Source: Isoetes taiwanensis | Taxonomy: Eukaryota > Streptophyta > Lycopodiopsida > Isoetales > Isoetaceae | DNA: 64,000 nucleotides | NCBI GenBank assembly: GCA_021234155.1 | Contig: JAJEKV010000005.1 | Coordinates: 22,335,584 to 22,399,583 of the forward strand | Direction of reading: 5' to 3' | Shown: positions 13,596 through 25,023 of the stretch, in pieces | How the letters are laid out: the number at the start of each line of letters is the position of its first letter | Numbering within the stretch: position 1 is the stretch's first letter | Position numbers and translations under genes: made by a program | Notes under the pieces: generated by a model | Told to the model about the DNA's origin: nothing | What the model saw: the letters and a program-made list of their open reading frames with translations, nothing else | The model's database searches: none

Positions 13596-13781
13596 GCCTA
13601 ATCTTCACAGCCCTTTCATGGCTAAGTGTGTGTTGGTTAAATTTGTCCAATGTATAATCATTAGTTTTGTATTGTACAACCTCAAGTTTTTGTTAAAACA
13701 CCCCTTCAATGTAACTGTCACTTTGGCTTCATAATAAAGCTACTTTCCTTAATTCTCTTTCATTGTCCTTATTGTTGTTTC

Positions 13782-16223
13782 GTGGTACTGTACAAAATGA
13801 TCTTCATTGTGACACTTTGTATAACATTATTTCCGCTTACACCTTCTTATGGTCTCAATATAGACGGTGTACGTAATGCTTCTTGGCACACCCCCTCGGA
13901 TGCTGGCAGATTGACACCCGAGCAAGAGCTCTTGTTGATAAAGAGACAGTTGGTAGAGCTGCAGACCTATGTGTTGAACACAAACCCTCCGCAGTTCGCA
14001 CCCGAAAATGGACCGGAGTTACTGCCACCACCGCCAAGTCCACCAACCGAGCAGCCACCCGCACCGGCACCAGCACCCGTGCCTGTACAAAGGAGGCACC
14101 ATGCTAAGCGAGGAAGAAGCTCTTCTAGCGAGAGTGCCACGTCTTCACAGACCAACACCTCTGAATCTTCACAATCATCCGTGTCGTCAGGTCACCATGC
14201 TAGGAAGGATAAGGAGTACTGCAAGACAGTGGACACCGCCATTACCAGCATATGGAAGAACAGGAAATTAGCATAGTTTGATGGTAAGTCCAGGGGAGGT
14301 CTTAACGCGGAGTCTTGGTTAGACGAGATGAAGGAATTCGGCAAATCCTATGGTATGATCGAGAAAGATACTGGGAAGGTCGCCACCACCAACCTTACAG
14401 GTGCAGCTAGAATTTGGTGGAAAGGCTATGCTAGGGCCAAACATCTAGACAGGAGCAGATGCAAGTTTAAAAAGTTTGCCAAGGCTTTTAAGTCGCATTA
14501 TGTGCCCCGTGCGCACAAGTGCCAACAGATACAGACTTTTTACAGGTTGGAGCAGAAGGGTATGTCAGTTCAAGCCTATACAGATGAATTCATGCGCTTG
14601 AGGCTGTATGTGCCAGGTATGAACGAGAAGAGAGCGGTAGAGGGTTATACTGAAGGGTTGGCCCCATCAATCAAACGAATGGTTAAGGCCATAGACCCGA
14701 AATCAGTTGTGGAGGCAGAGGCTAAGGCATTGAGCCTCGAAGAGGAGACACCAAAGAACCAGTATCAGCGTCCCGCCTCCTATTCGCAGCCTCGCCCTTA
14801 TACACTGTATAAGCCTCGTTCTCCAAGTTTTGGGCCCCCTCAGCAAAATTCAAATGGGCGACAGGATAAGAAAGTCACCTTCAACGTGCCCGATAAGCCC
14901 AATAATGTGGGTAATTCCATTCGGCACCTCTTACGATCTATTCCCAAGGAGGCTCAAGCACAGCTCCGCAGGGATAAGGCATGTTTTAGGTGTATGCGAC
15001 CCCGGCACATGATGCAGAGCTGCCCTTATGTCACACAAACTGCTCAGTTGGCCATGGCCGATCTCGAGTCATCACCACCTGTTGACGAGGAGGCTCCCGA
15101 GTACATTCACGGTGCGTCTCATATCCTTGCAGCCATTGAAACCGGCAATGCTGATAGTCAGCCTACCGTTATTTCTACTATAGGTCAGGTAGACAGTAAG
15201 CCCTTCATAATTCTTATGGATACGGGTAGTACCCATAACTTTGCTTCTCCTAGAATAGCCCAGGTGTTGCACCTTGAGACTTTGAGATCCCGACCGAAAC
15301 CTGTAACCTTAGCCAGTGGTAAGATAAGACATACAAATGGCCGTCGCATTAACCTCAAAATGCAGCTGCCAGGAGCACCAGTTGCATTGGGTGCCGAGTT
15401 AATGGATATTGGCAAATATGATCTGATTGTTGGCATGGAATTCTTGGCATCTGCAAAAGCCAATATAGACTGCGAAAAACGGGAAGTGACCTTCAACGCA
15501 GCTAATGGAGCCCGAGTAACTATAAAAGGTGATCCATTAAACCCTATTATGCAGTCCATGTCTATCAGGCAGTTAGATAAGGCTATACGCAAGGATGCGG
15601 TACTTTACGTCATCAGACTTGCCTCCATTGAGTCGGATGCTAAACAGAAGCAGGTAGTCGATGCATTGCCAGAGAACATTGCCAATCTTCTCGGGGAATT
15701 TAGCGATCTTTTTCCAGATGAGATCCAGAAGCTTCCTCCTTTCAGAGGGGTGGAATGTGAGATAGCTTTGGAACCGGGTACTAAGCCTACCAGTAAGGCC
15801 CCGTACCGCATGAGTCCTCCTGAGTTGGCAGAGCTTAAGAAGCAACTCCAGGAGCTATTGAACCTAGGCTTCATTCGGCCTAGTGTTTCACCTTTTGGCG
15901 CTCCTATTCTCTTTGTTAAGAAGAAAGATGGCTCCTTAAGGATGTGCATTGACTATCGGCAACTCAATAAGTATACGATCAAGAATCGTTATGCATTACC
16001 TAGAGCAGATGATCTTATGGACCAATTGCAAGGAGCCAAGTACTTCTCAAAGATTGATTTACGCTCTGGGTATCATCAGATACGAATTAAAGAGGAGGAT
16101 ATCCATAAATCTGCTTTTCGCACTAGGTACGGGCATTATGAATTTACAGTTATGCCTTTCGGTTTAACTAATGCCCCCGCAACTTTCATGCGGTTAATGA
16201 ATGATGTCTTCCGAGAATACTAG
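13782..16223 (+). pseudogene. Chromovirus gag, protease and N-terminal reverse transcriptase (two TAG stops)
   Basis: The gag start is uncertain; the proline- and serine-rich N-terminal part runs from about 13857. A TAG at 14274-14276 sits just before [20 protein letters not shown], the usual start of the gag capsid core, so one frame was probably continuous. The 14328-16223 frame then shows the capsid ([22 protein letters not shown]), a CCHC knuckle ([14 protein letters not shown], from 14982), an aspartic protease ([14 protein letters not shown], near 15213) and RT ([51 protein letters not shown]). A second TAG at 16221-16223 falls directly before [16 protein letters not shown], so the YxDD-equivalent catalytic motif is cut off. 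Confidence 0.93.
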
Positions 16224-17139
16224 GATGATTTTGTTGTTATTTTCTTTGACGACATTCTCATCTATAGTAAAACCCTAGAGGAGCATGAGAAGCATCTTCA
16301 GTTGGCCTTACAGAAACTGAGACGTCACCAGCTCTTTGCCAAGTTTTCTAAGTGTAAGTTTGCCACACCGAAGGTGGATTATTTGGGACATGTCATTTCA
16401 GCCGAGGGAATTGCTACGGATCCAGCAAAGATAGAGGCAGTCAAGGAGTGGCCCATTCCAGGGAATGTTTCGAAGGTCCGGAGTTTTTTGGGATTGGCGG
16501 GGTATTACCGAAAGTTTGTTAAGGATTTTGCAAAGATTGCAGCGCCTCTCACCGACCTTACAAAGCACGAGAAAGTCATGGATTGGATGGAGCACTAGAA
16601 AGCAAAGGTCCAAGTAAGTTTTCAGAAGCTTAAGGATGCTTTGACATCAGCACCAGTCCTTACATTACCAGATCCAGAAAAAAGATAAGTTACTAGCAAC
16701 GGATGCCAGTAAGATTGCTACTGGTGGAGTCTTAATACAGGAAGGGGGGATTATTGCCTATGATTCAAAGAAGATGAATGAGACTGAACAGCGATACCCT
16801 ACCCATGATCAGGAATTGTTAGCGGTTATCCGCGCTCTGCGTATATGGAGACACTACCTTCTTGGTAGGAGATTCCAGCTTGATACGGATCATCAGAGTC
16901 TCCGTTATCTTTCTACCTAGCCAAATCTCAATCTCCGTCAGAGAAGATGGATGGAATTTCTTGAGGAGTACGATTTTGAGATTATGTATAAGCCTGGGAA
17001 GCACAATGTGGTTGCGGATGCGTTGTCACGCCATCTCTTGGTAACTCGAACCCATTGTAATGCAATTTCCACGCTCACCAGTGAGTTCGGAAAACAAATA
17101 GAGCAAACCTTAGCCACGGATCCAGAATTGTTTGGCTAA
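16224..17139 (+). pseudogene. Chromovirus reverse transcriptase C-terminus and RNase H (broken)
   Basis: Directly after the TAG the frame carries [10 protein letters not shown], the RT catalytic Asp pair, then the thumb and connection ([40 protein letters not shown]). TAG at 16596-16598 interrupts it. A one-base slip in an A run near 16678-16684 changes frame into RNase H: LLATDASKIATGGVL, THDQELLAVIRALRIWRHYL, TDHQSLRYLS and [11 protein letters not shown], so all four acidic catalytic positions are present. A further TAG at 16918-16920 falls before [13 protein letters not shown], where Gln is usual. The frame ends at 17139 and must shift by one base to enter integrase. Confidence 0.93.
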
Positions 17140-18601
17140 GGAGGCACGAACAGATAAGGAGCGTGAAGCTTTCCGCTCGTATAAGCAAGACGGCAATTTG
17201 CTATATTATAAAGATAAGTTGTGTGTACCTGAGACTTCAGGAGTACGTAAACTTATTCTCCATGCTACACACAACAGCCCTATAGCTGGACATGCAGGTT
17301 TCATGAAGACCTACTTTAAGATTCGCTCCAGCTACTATTGGCCGCGTATGAAGAAGGACATTGCCAGATATATTAAGCAATGTCAAGTGTGTCAGCAAAG
17401 CAAGGCCGAGCAATTAAGGATTCCAGGAGAGTTGCAATCTCTGGATGTGCCCAACCCCAAATGGGAAGTGATAACCATGGATTTCATTGTGGGCCTTCCA
17501 CGTACTCTCCGTGGATATGATGCCTTGATGGTAATGGTCGACAAATTGTCAAAAATGGCTCATTTCTTGCCATGTCGCACCACAGATACAGCCTTGGATA
17601 CAGCTTTGCTGTTTGCAAAGGAAATTTTCAGATTACATGGGATGCCACGAGTCATAGTATCCGACAGGGATCCCAAATTTGTAAGTGCATTCTGGAAAGA
17701 TTTCTTTGCTACCATCCAGACCAAGCTTGCTATGAGTACAACATATCATCCCCAGACGGATGGACAGACAGAGCGTATCAATCGCATTATAGAGGATATG
17801 CTGAGAAGTTATGTGTGGAGTAAGCAATCTCAATGGGCTGACTATATTTATTTGGTCGAGTTTGCCTATAACAGCATGAAACAGGAGTCTTCTAGAATGT
17901 CTCCCTTCATGATAAATTATGGTTATCAATGCCTTACTCCAGACACATGGCATAACCCTGTTTCTAAGGTGGAGGTTTCTCAACAACTCCTCTTGGAAAT
18001 GCAAGCTTTGGTTGAGGAAGTTCGTGGGTATTTATTAGCTGCCCGTAGTCGTCAGAAAAGTGTCGCTGATAAGCACAGGACCCAACGAGTTTTCCAGGTG
18101 GGCGATTCAGTTTGGCTTAAGATTAAGGTTAAGCAAGCCAAGCTCAAAATTGGTAACTGCAAGAAATTGGCACCCAGATGGGCTGGGCCATTTAAGATAA
18201 CTGATTGTGTTGGAGATCAGGCATATCGGTTGGAATTGCCACCCCGCTTGAAGATCCACAAGGTCTTTCACGTGAGTCTTCTCAAGCAACATACTCCTGA
18301 TCCAGAGGAGATATTGGATACACCCACCCTCCTTGAAATGACAGAAGAGCATCTAGAGATAGTGCCTGAAGCTCTTCTTGATCGGGCCTATAAGCAGACC
18401 AGAAGGACTCAAATGCTACAGTATTTGGTCAAGTGGAAACACTTGCCAGCTGAGGATGCTACCTGGGTGATGAAGATTGACATTGATAAACATTATCCAG
18501 ACTTTATGCGGGAATCTCAAGGCCGCACCATCAACGATGTCATCAACCCCGCACCCGGCGGTAAGCTTGGAAGGCTTGATTCGGCATGGGTCATGCAGTG
18601 A
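17132..18601 (+). CDS. Chromovirus integrase with C-terminal chromodomain
   Basis: A 489-residue open frame, the only intact pol module. The zinc-binding HHCC region covers roughly residues 45-90 (two His, then CQVC). The catalytic core has the D-D-E set: [30 protein letters not shown] and [14 protein letters not shown]. The GPF/GPY-like region is [20 protein letters not shown]. At residues about 414-450 a chromodomain is visible ([17 protein letters not shown] with upstream [10 protein letters not shown]), which in chromoviruses binds modified H3 tails to steer insertion. The frame lacks a proper ATG (it opens with TTG) because it is part of the pol polyprotein and is offset by one base from RNase H at 17132-17139. 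The presence of an H3-binding module and an H3-like protein in one element is notable. Confidence 0.95.
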   Translation: MAKEARTDKEREAFRSYKQDGNLLYYKDKLCVPETSGVRKLILHATHNSPIAGHAGFMKTYFKIRSSYYWPRMKKDIARYIKQCQVCQQSKAEQLRIPGELQSLDVPNPKWEVITMDFIVGLPRTLRGYDALMVMVDKLSKMAHFLPCRTTDTALDTALLFAKEIFRLHGMPRVIVSDRDPKFVSAFWKDFFATIQTKLAMSTTYHPQTDGQTERINRIIEDMLRSYVWSKQSQWADYIYLVEFAYNSMKQESSRMSPFMINYGYQCLTPDTWHNPVSKVEVSQQLLLEMQALVEEVRGYLLAARSRQKSVADKHRTQRVFQVGDSVWLKIKVKQAKLKIGNCKKLAPRWAGPFKITDCVGDQAYRLELPPRLKIHKVFHVSLLKQHTPDPEEILDTPTLLEMTEEHLEIVPEALLDRAYKQTRRTQMLQYLVKWKHLPAEDATWVMKIDIDKHYPDFMRESQGRTINDVINPAPGGKLGRLDSAWVMQ

Positions 18602-19234
18602 GCTGTGAGGGTAGATGCATCGTAAATAGAAGTAGTTACCGATGATGAGATCACCTTTGTGTTCTCTAGGACGTGGTGTATTGTCAATGTCGACATGACC
18701 ACGGATTGCTTGCAAAGCATATAGTTGATAGGCCACGTTTATCTCGGCTATAATGGGAACTTGGCCATTCCTTATGCCGCAATGAATTGCGAACCATAGG
18801 CATGATAGGTTCCCTAGTAGATAGTTTTTTCCTCTTATTTTTTTATATAGGGGGTGGTCCCTTCAACCAAACATACTTAATTAATGTGTATATATACTGA
18901 TGTATTGACATGTGCAGGCCAGTGAGTGGTACGTGACCTGCCCATGTATAGAGGGTTGCTGATGGCCCAAGTTTTCCAGTTTTCATCTTGTCTACATGAG
19001 TCGATCTTCGTAGTGTGCTGTTTACTATTGGACTTTGGTCCTTTGAACTTCTTTTTCTCCTGATAATGTTAAATGCACCTTGGTGCTTAAACACTTATGT
19101 GGTTTTTAAATTCTATTTCTATTACCTTCGGGAATAAGAAATTACTTTACTTTTCGTACGACTTATTAAGATCTGTATCATTTATTTTAACTAACCCCAA
19201 TGCTGAGGGCAGCATTATTTCTAGGGGGGGAGAA
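18602..19234 (+). other. 3' untranslated part of the chromovirus with polypurine tract
   Basis: No gene is seen in 630 bp. It ends with the polypurine tract (AGGGGGGGAGAA) that primes plus-strand synthesis, directly before the right LTR. Confidence 0.75.
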
Positions 19235-20796
19235 TGTGACGTTCCACGTATTTATACGGTATACGTATAAATATACTGACACGTCACGCAGTAGGGATAC
19301 CCCACCATGGGGTATTTTAACCTAGGGGGTTGACCTAAAAGGGATTAATTTAGCTATGCTAAATTAATAAAGGGTTAATTAAAGGTTAATTACCTATAAT
19401 TAAGGAATCATTACCTAATTAACTCAATTAAGCTAATTAAGTTAGGATAATTGATTAATTAGGAAAGAGGCACCTGGCCAAATTCGATTGGCCAGTAGGA
19501 GAATGCTAACTTGGGGCATCAAATTGGATCCCTATCCCATTTTGACCCCAAATCGAACCAAGAGGAAGAGCTGCTGAGCGCCCAGATTGCTTGAAGATGG
19601 AGATGCCACATGACAATGGATCCAGCAGGAATTCGGGTTAGTGGATAGATTAGCTTGACATTTCTAGGGCCAGCGCCTCTGTCAGTCTTCTTTGTTTGTC
19701 CTTGGTTATGGTTAACCCTTGTGTGATAGTTAGAACTGTTCTCAATTATGGATTATGCTCTGTGATGTATGTATCTATGGTAGTATCTCTGTTAGTTCTT
19801 CCTGAAAGCAGGGTTTAAGGGGGGTAGAGACCTCTGTGACCTATGTTCATTAGTATGCTCCTAATAGCTCCCCTAGGACCCAGTATATGCGGCCTGTGCA
19901 CAAGATCCCACCGATCTGTGGAATCTATGGCATGATTGAAGCATCAGACAAGGAGCCGTGGTGATGAAGTGTGGGGTGGGGTCTCGCCTGAGCATAAAAG
20001 GCTACGGGGACTCCTTCAGTGAGCTAAGGCCTGATAGCTGGCCAGTGAACCCGGCCGGGTATGGGTCTGACACTCCCTGGGTGCAGTTGTGTGAGCACCC
20101 TGTTCTTTGAGTAGAATTAGGGGAGTAAGTCGGGTACGGATGCGGGGACCGCGCTGATGCGGCACGCATTCTCTAGCTCACCCATGGATTCACTGTGACT
20201 CTGGGAAGAGACACTTCCCTGACCTGCCTCATCGGACCGGGGAGATGTAACCTGGAGTAGTCCCGAAGGGTGATGCCTTGGGATTGCGTCTCCGGAAGGC
20301 TACAATGGCGCCATAGCTTGATTCAGCTCATCTGCAAAGTGTGCACAGGAGGGGCGGATGGAGTGGACAACCCTAGCCGATGTTCTATGCCAGCCAACGC
20401 CATGTCAAGATTCCGTCTGCTGTTCTCCTGAGACCTAGCCGTCAGTCGAACCTCACTGGAGTCTGAGCCGGGGTAGAACCTTGGGTTTGGGGAGTTTTCT
20501 CTGGTATTAAATGCATCTTCTCTGTTATTATCCGTTGGATGGATGTGCCACCCTTCGTGGTGGTTATTTATGATATGATTATGTTGTATGCTAACTTGTA
20601 TTCACGCTTCCGCGATATAGGAGTCCCATCGAAGGCGTGGGCCGAATTACACCTCCGTGTCCTTCACCCAGACATCTTTTCATAGATGGTCCGAGTCAGA
20701 CGGAGGGCCCTGCTCATGGCGAGTTGGTTGCCATGAGAGGGGAAAGTCCCTGTATGTATACGTCCGGAGTGCCGTATATGTTCTGGGAGCGTCACA
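19235..20796 (+). repeat. Right LTR of the chromovirus
   Basis: 1562 bp, same ends as the left LTR, followed by the target duplication TGGTT at 20797-20801. Confidence 0.96.
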
Positions 20797-20801
20797 TGGT
20801 T

Positions 20802-22937
20802 TGTGTTAACTTAAAAAACTTTTGGCCTCTTTGGGGCCTTGGGAATTGTGTAGGGATGTTATGTACATCTCTATAGGGGCCTTTGCAAAGATGTAATAGA
20901 CAAACATGTGCTTTGAGTTGACATTATAATAATCAAGGACAAGCATATTCTTAAACATAAAAGGCATAGAAAAAGGAAGTTTAAGTGATAATTAACATTA
21001 GTAGCTTGCTTATTAGTAGCTTGTTTGGTATAGTAGTAATGAAGGGAATGGGAATTTTTTATTCTACAAGCCATGACGAAAATACCTTGGGCAATCCCTT
21101 TGGTGCCACAGAGACTATGGTGCCTTCGATGTAAGAGAAATGAAATGCCATCATAAAGGATGATGCATACATATAGAAGATAGCATCAAAGAGGTTAGCA
21201 CAAACCACAACATCAACATCTTATCGCCATTGTGCTAATTGAACTCAAGAAATAGAAGAATCAGCCTACGAGATTGATAGCCTGAAACTTGTAAGCATTA
21301 TCCTAACAAAATAATTGTTGAAGCAATAGCCAAAAGAGTAAAACAATCTAGTGAAGCAAATAGCAAAAAACAATTAGATAGAAGACAAGTACAACAATTC
21401 AATGAAACTTGCTACATGCTATAAGTGGATCTTGGTGTTTCTACATGCCCCTACTATTTTGCTTGCAATATGTTGTTGTCAGTATTCAACAAACAAACTT
21501 AGCTACTCATACGCCAACATTTATTTGGTGTTAGACTTTATAGTACTGAAGTAGAAATTTGCATGACATTTTCCTACTATAATAACATGTACAGTGCCCG
21601 TGGAAAATAATTTTAAAATAACGAACCTGATATTTGAAGTCGTATTTAATATTCCAACAATTGCAAGAACTCATATTCAACCATAGTCAACATAATCTTG
21701 AACTTGAACTCCTTGCCATGTTCATGTTTTGCATTTTTTTTGGTTCCATAACCCAACATGTAACTCAGCATGCTACTGATATTTGTAGCTCTATAGAACA
21801 TAAAGAATTCCTTGAGAAGTCCATTGCATGGCAAGCTGGCTTAACAAGGAGTAGAAGGTACAACCCCACAGACACAAACTACTTCTGACTATTTGTGTTG
21901 CACAATAATTTAGCAACCTATACATTTTGAAGTGAGCCAGGGAATTCAAGTAGAAACACTTGAAGGCAGGTTGCAATCAGGTGTGAGCATTTTCTTGAAA
22001 AACCAAAACTAATATATGTAACATGCATTTTTCATACCAGAAAATTTATTGGCAAAACCCAGAACCTCAAGCATCAAACTTGATAATGGCCTACTTCTCA
22101 TTAACATAGTTGGAGAATACAGTGAATGGACCTTCACAATATTCTTAAGAAAATGAGATTCCGGGGCTTGGCCTCTACAGAAATTATTTCTTCACAAATC
22201 CACAGTCTCTTCTTAAAAATCAAAGTCCTTTCTTAAAGATGAAAGCTCTAAAGTATGGTTTTTTACAGTATTTAAATCTCAAAAACAACAAGCAAACCTG
22301 AATTTTTTTCACTCCATATTCCAAATCTTCATTTTGAATCTTTGGCATCATCCAATAAGGTATCAAAAACAAGCCAGAGAACTTGATTTTTTGCTTAAAA
22401 TCTTCATGGACAGGATCAAATCCGCGAATTCTAAATTTTCAACAACTGACCAATCTGATTCATAGTGTTTGTTGCCAGCCATAGCTCCTTATCCAGCATT
22501 ACTCCAAGATCGAATATAAAAAATCAAATGCAGTGTTCCTGCCTTATCTTGGCTAGTGAAGTGTGCCTCGAGTTGCAGCCTCTACTAGGTATCCAATGGC
22601 TCAACCTCCTACCAATTATAACGAAATCTTAAAAAAAAGGGGGGGAGAGCCACAACCCTTCATTGAAATCAATAGCTAAGAATAAGGTGCACTTTAGAAA
22701 TACTGTTTAGTACATTCAAGGAAATATAGCGGCTAAATCATAGCAAAACCATATTAAAAAATGTACAAAAATACAAAGGCAACACCTTGTTATTATGCTA
22801 TATATACATATACTTATGATATAAAAGATGCAGATTACCTTTTTCAAGAGTAGTTTAACCCTAGTTAAGAAGTTATGAAAATACTTGGATCTTTATCAAA
22901 ACAAAACTAAAGGTAGGATATCGATTAAATAATAGAT
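20802..22937. other. AT-rich intergenic DNA
   Basis: I see no gene, RNA or element here. The open frames at 21634-21976 are short and overlap antisense. Confidence 0.55.
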
Positions 22938-23282
22938 ATTCTAGGGAAAGGTCCTTTGCAAAGCAAACTGCAAAACACAATCACACGGATGGTTAACGTG
23001 AAAAGGTTAGGAGCCCTATGGCCAAGCATGCATCATGCTCGAAAGGCAAGCAGAGCACAAGAATCTGATGAGAAAAAATAGCAGAATAGAGAAATTATAA
23101 AGAATCTTCGGAAGCGACATTGCTACGCCGAGAGAGAAAATATATAGACACACTAGGCCCGATTGCGGGGGTCTTCCCCTCAGTGCCCTCTGGAAGCCAT
23201 AAAGCTACGCCAGGAAAAGAAAATAGGCACATCCAATAGAAGAATCCTCTGGAGCCTACCTAGAAGCGACAAGTGCTACACC

Positions 23283-23345
23283 GGGAGGGAGGGAGGGAGG
23301 GAGGGAGGGAGGGAGGGAGAGAGAAATGAAATGAAATGAAATTTA
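23283..23345. repeat. (GGGA)n followed by (GAAAT)n microsatellites
   Basis: A GGGA run at 23283-23318, then four to five GAAAT units at about 23323-23345. Read on the minus strand, the second run lies at the 3' end of the LINE and could be its tail. Confidence 0.9.
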
Positions 23346-24800
23346 TTATTACGTCTGTGAGACCATCAGGTCTAGAAGACGTTCACATTTTATCAACCAT
23401 TATCAAACATTATCTCATCCAATGCGTCCTCAGTTAGTGACACATTGGTCTCCTCCTCCTTTCTCTCTAACTCCTCCATTTCCTCGCTAAGAGGATTACT
23501 TTTAAGAGCCATCTCTCGGTATTTTAATGCATCTGCCAGGAAGTTGCCAATTTTGCTTGCTGGAAGCTCAAAAAATTGCAACACATCCACTGAGGTAATA
23601 CTGTATTTGTCTCGAAGATTTGCATATGCTGGGCAATATAAAATTACATGTGCCTCGTCCTCTACCTCATCTGCTCCACATATCTTACAATATCTCACCT
23701 CATGTGGTATGTTACTCCATCGTCCAATTTCAACTCCTAGCCTATGAGAGCTTAGTCGCATACGACAAATTATTTAGCCTCTTGTAGCATAGGATTCATT
23801 ACCCTTCTGTAGTACTCCTTTATTTCTGGTACATTCCACGACTTATGCATCACACTTTCTTTCACCCATTCCCAAAGTCTCCCTTTGTTATTTTCCAGAT
23901 CATCCGGATTTAAACCCCACTTTCTCATCCAAGCTCTGCCGTCTGCATACCAACCCTTATCTATTGTGGCTTCATAGCATAAAAAGGGATACTACCTTCC
24001 CCTTTCACATACTTCACTTTATATAGGTATTGCACGAATCTGTAGAGTGCTTCAGCTTCTAGGGGAATCATGCCACTTTCCGCCAAAAGCATATCGTAGG
24101 TGTTTGCATTTTTGTCCCTAATTCTGCATGGAAGAATTTTTTCTGAACTTTTTCTATTTTTTTCCAACTATCCATAGCAAGGCCAGGTCCCCATACTTCG
24201 CACCCATGTAGCACTATAGACTGCACCAATGTTTTAGATAATGTTCTTCTCATGTGGAATGTCCATATCTCAGCCTTATTGCATTTCCGTTGCATCGCAT
24301 AGAAAGCCTTCATGCCCCCCAACACCCTCTGCTCTATTGCCTGGTTCCAACTAGGGCTTTTATCAACCAATATGCCAAGCTATTTATAGTTATCAACCAC
24401 CTCTACCTTCTCTCCTTTATAGTAAAATGCAAATTAATCTATTTTGTTCTTTCCAAAGTTGATCATCTTTGTTTTAGCCAGATTTACCATCATACCTTTG
24501 TTTTCACAAAAAGTTGATAGCGCATCCAAATGATGTTGCATACCTTGCGGGCCTCTGGACAAAAGCACAATATCATCTGCATAAAGGAGCAGCGGTAGCA
24601 CATATCCTGCTAATAGCATGCCATTTCCATCATCCTGTTTGATCCAACTTTCTAACTCATCTATAAACAACCCAAAGATATAGAAGAGAAGAGTCGATAC
24701 AGCCCTCACTAGGTGGAACGAGAAGAAATCAACAGATGTTAAGACGAGCCGACACTAGGTGACTAGACTCAGAGGAGGGAGGGAAACTCTAGAACCAACG
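23345..24800 (-). mobile_element. LINE (non-LTR retrotransposon) 3' half, decayed
   Basis: On the minus strand four frames in order give a LINE ORF2 C-terminal half. At 24709-24434, LLLYADDIVLLSRGPQGMQH is the YADD catalytic motif, with LAKTKMINFGK after it. At 24370-24068 there is thumb sequence (LVQSIVLHGCEVWGPGLAMD). At 24167-23961 an LPCRIRDKNANTYDMLLAE-like segment follows. At 23761-23393 there is a C-terminal zinc knuckle, CKICGADEVEDEAHVILYC. Frame changes and in-frame stops separate these parts, and the 5' half of ORF2 is absent. It is an inactive, 5'-truncated copy unrelated in frame to the LINE remnant at 6.3 kb. Confidence 0.9.
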
Positions 24801-24811
24801 AAATTCAGCTT

Positions 24812-24997
24812 AGAGGAAACGCCGATGAGGAATGCTAGCAGGCAATATGGATATATAGTAGGTAGAGCCAAAGAAAGTCTGCGCCATAGAAGGCTCAGGC
24901 TATAGATAGATCTGACACTCAAAATGGCGTGATGCCAAAATAGGCGTCCCTTTCCCCAGAATGATGGTTCTCTTCTATATAAGAAGAGAGCCATGGC
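24812..24997. repeat. Dispersed 186-bp repeat, copy 1
   Basis: From AGAGGAAACGCCGATGAGG to GAGAGCCATGGC, nearly identical to 37808-37993. It contains CTATATAAGAAGAG, and in reverse a short frame starting MALFLYRREPS. A related phrase (AGAGGAAGCGCCGATGAGAC) recurs at about 51930, 52830 and 53190. Confidence 0.85.
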
Positions 24998-25023
24998 ATT
25001 CTAGGGAAAGGTCCTTTGCAAAG

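Larger units (their letters stand above)
7776..20796 (+). mobile_element. Ty3/gypsy chromovirus with H3-like accessory region
   Basis: A complete LTR retrotransposon of about 13.0 kb. Its LTRs (7776-9332 and 19235-20796) begin TGTGACG and end CGTCACA, so their ends are inverted repeats. The insertion is flanked by TGGTT at 7771-7775 and 20797-20801. A primer binding site matching the initiator-Met tRNA 3' end (TGGTATCAGAGC) lies at 9334-9345, and a polypurine tract (AGGGGGGGAGAA) immediately precedes the right LTR. The order gag-protease-RT-RNase H-integrase-chromodomain defines a chromovirus. It is unusual in having some 3.5 kb of extra reading frames between leader and gag. The gag-pol is interrupted by four TAG codons and two frameshifts, so this copy cannot move on its own. 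By eye the LTRs differ at only a couple of dozen sites, suggesting a fairly recent insertion. Confidence 0.97.
22938..25023. mobile_element. 2.1-kb segment bounded by 26-bp direct repeats
   Basis: An exact 26-bp direct repeat beginning ATTCTAGGGAAAGG and ending CCTTTGCAAAG lies at 22938-22963 and 24998-25023. It behaves like a long target-site duplication around an insertion that contains the minus-strand LINE 3' half. The right inner edge (24812-24997) is a repeat also found at 37808-37993, where the match stops at the same base. Confidence 0.55.
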
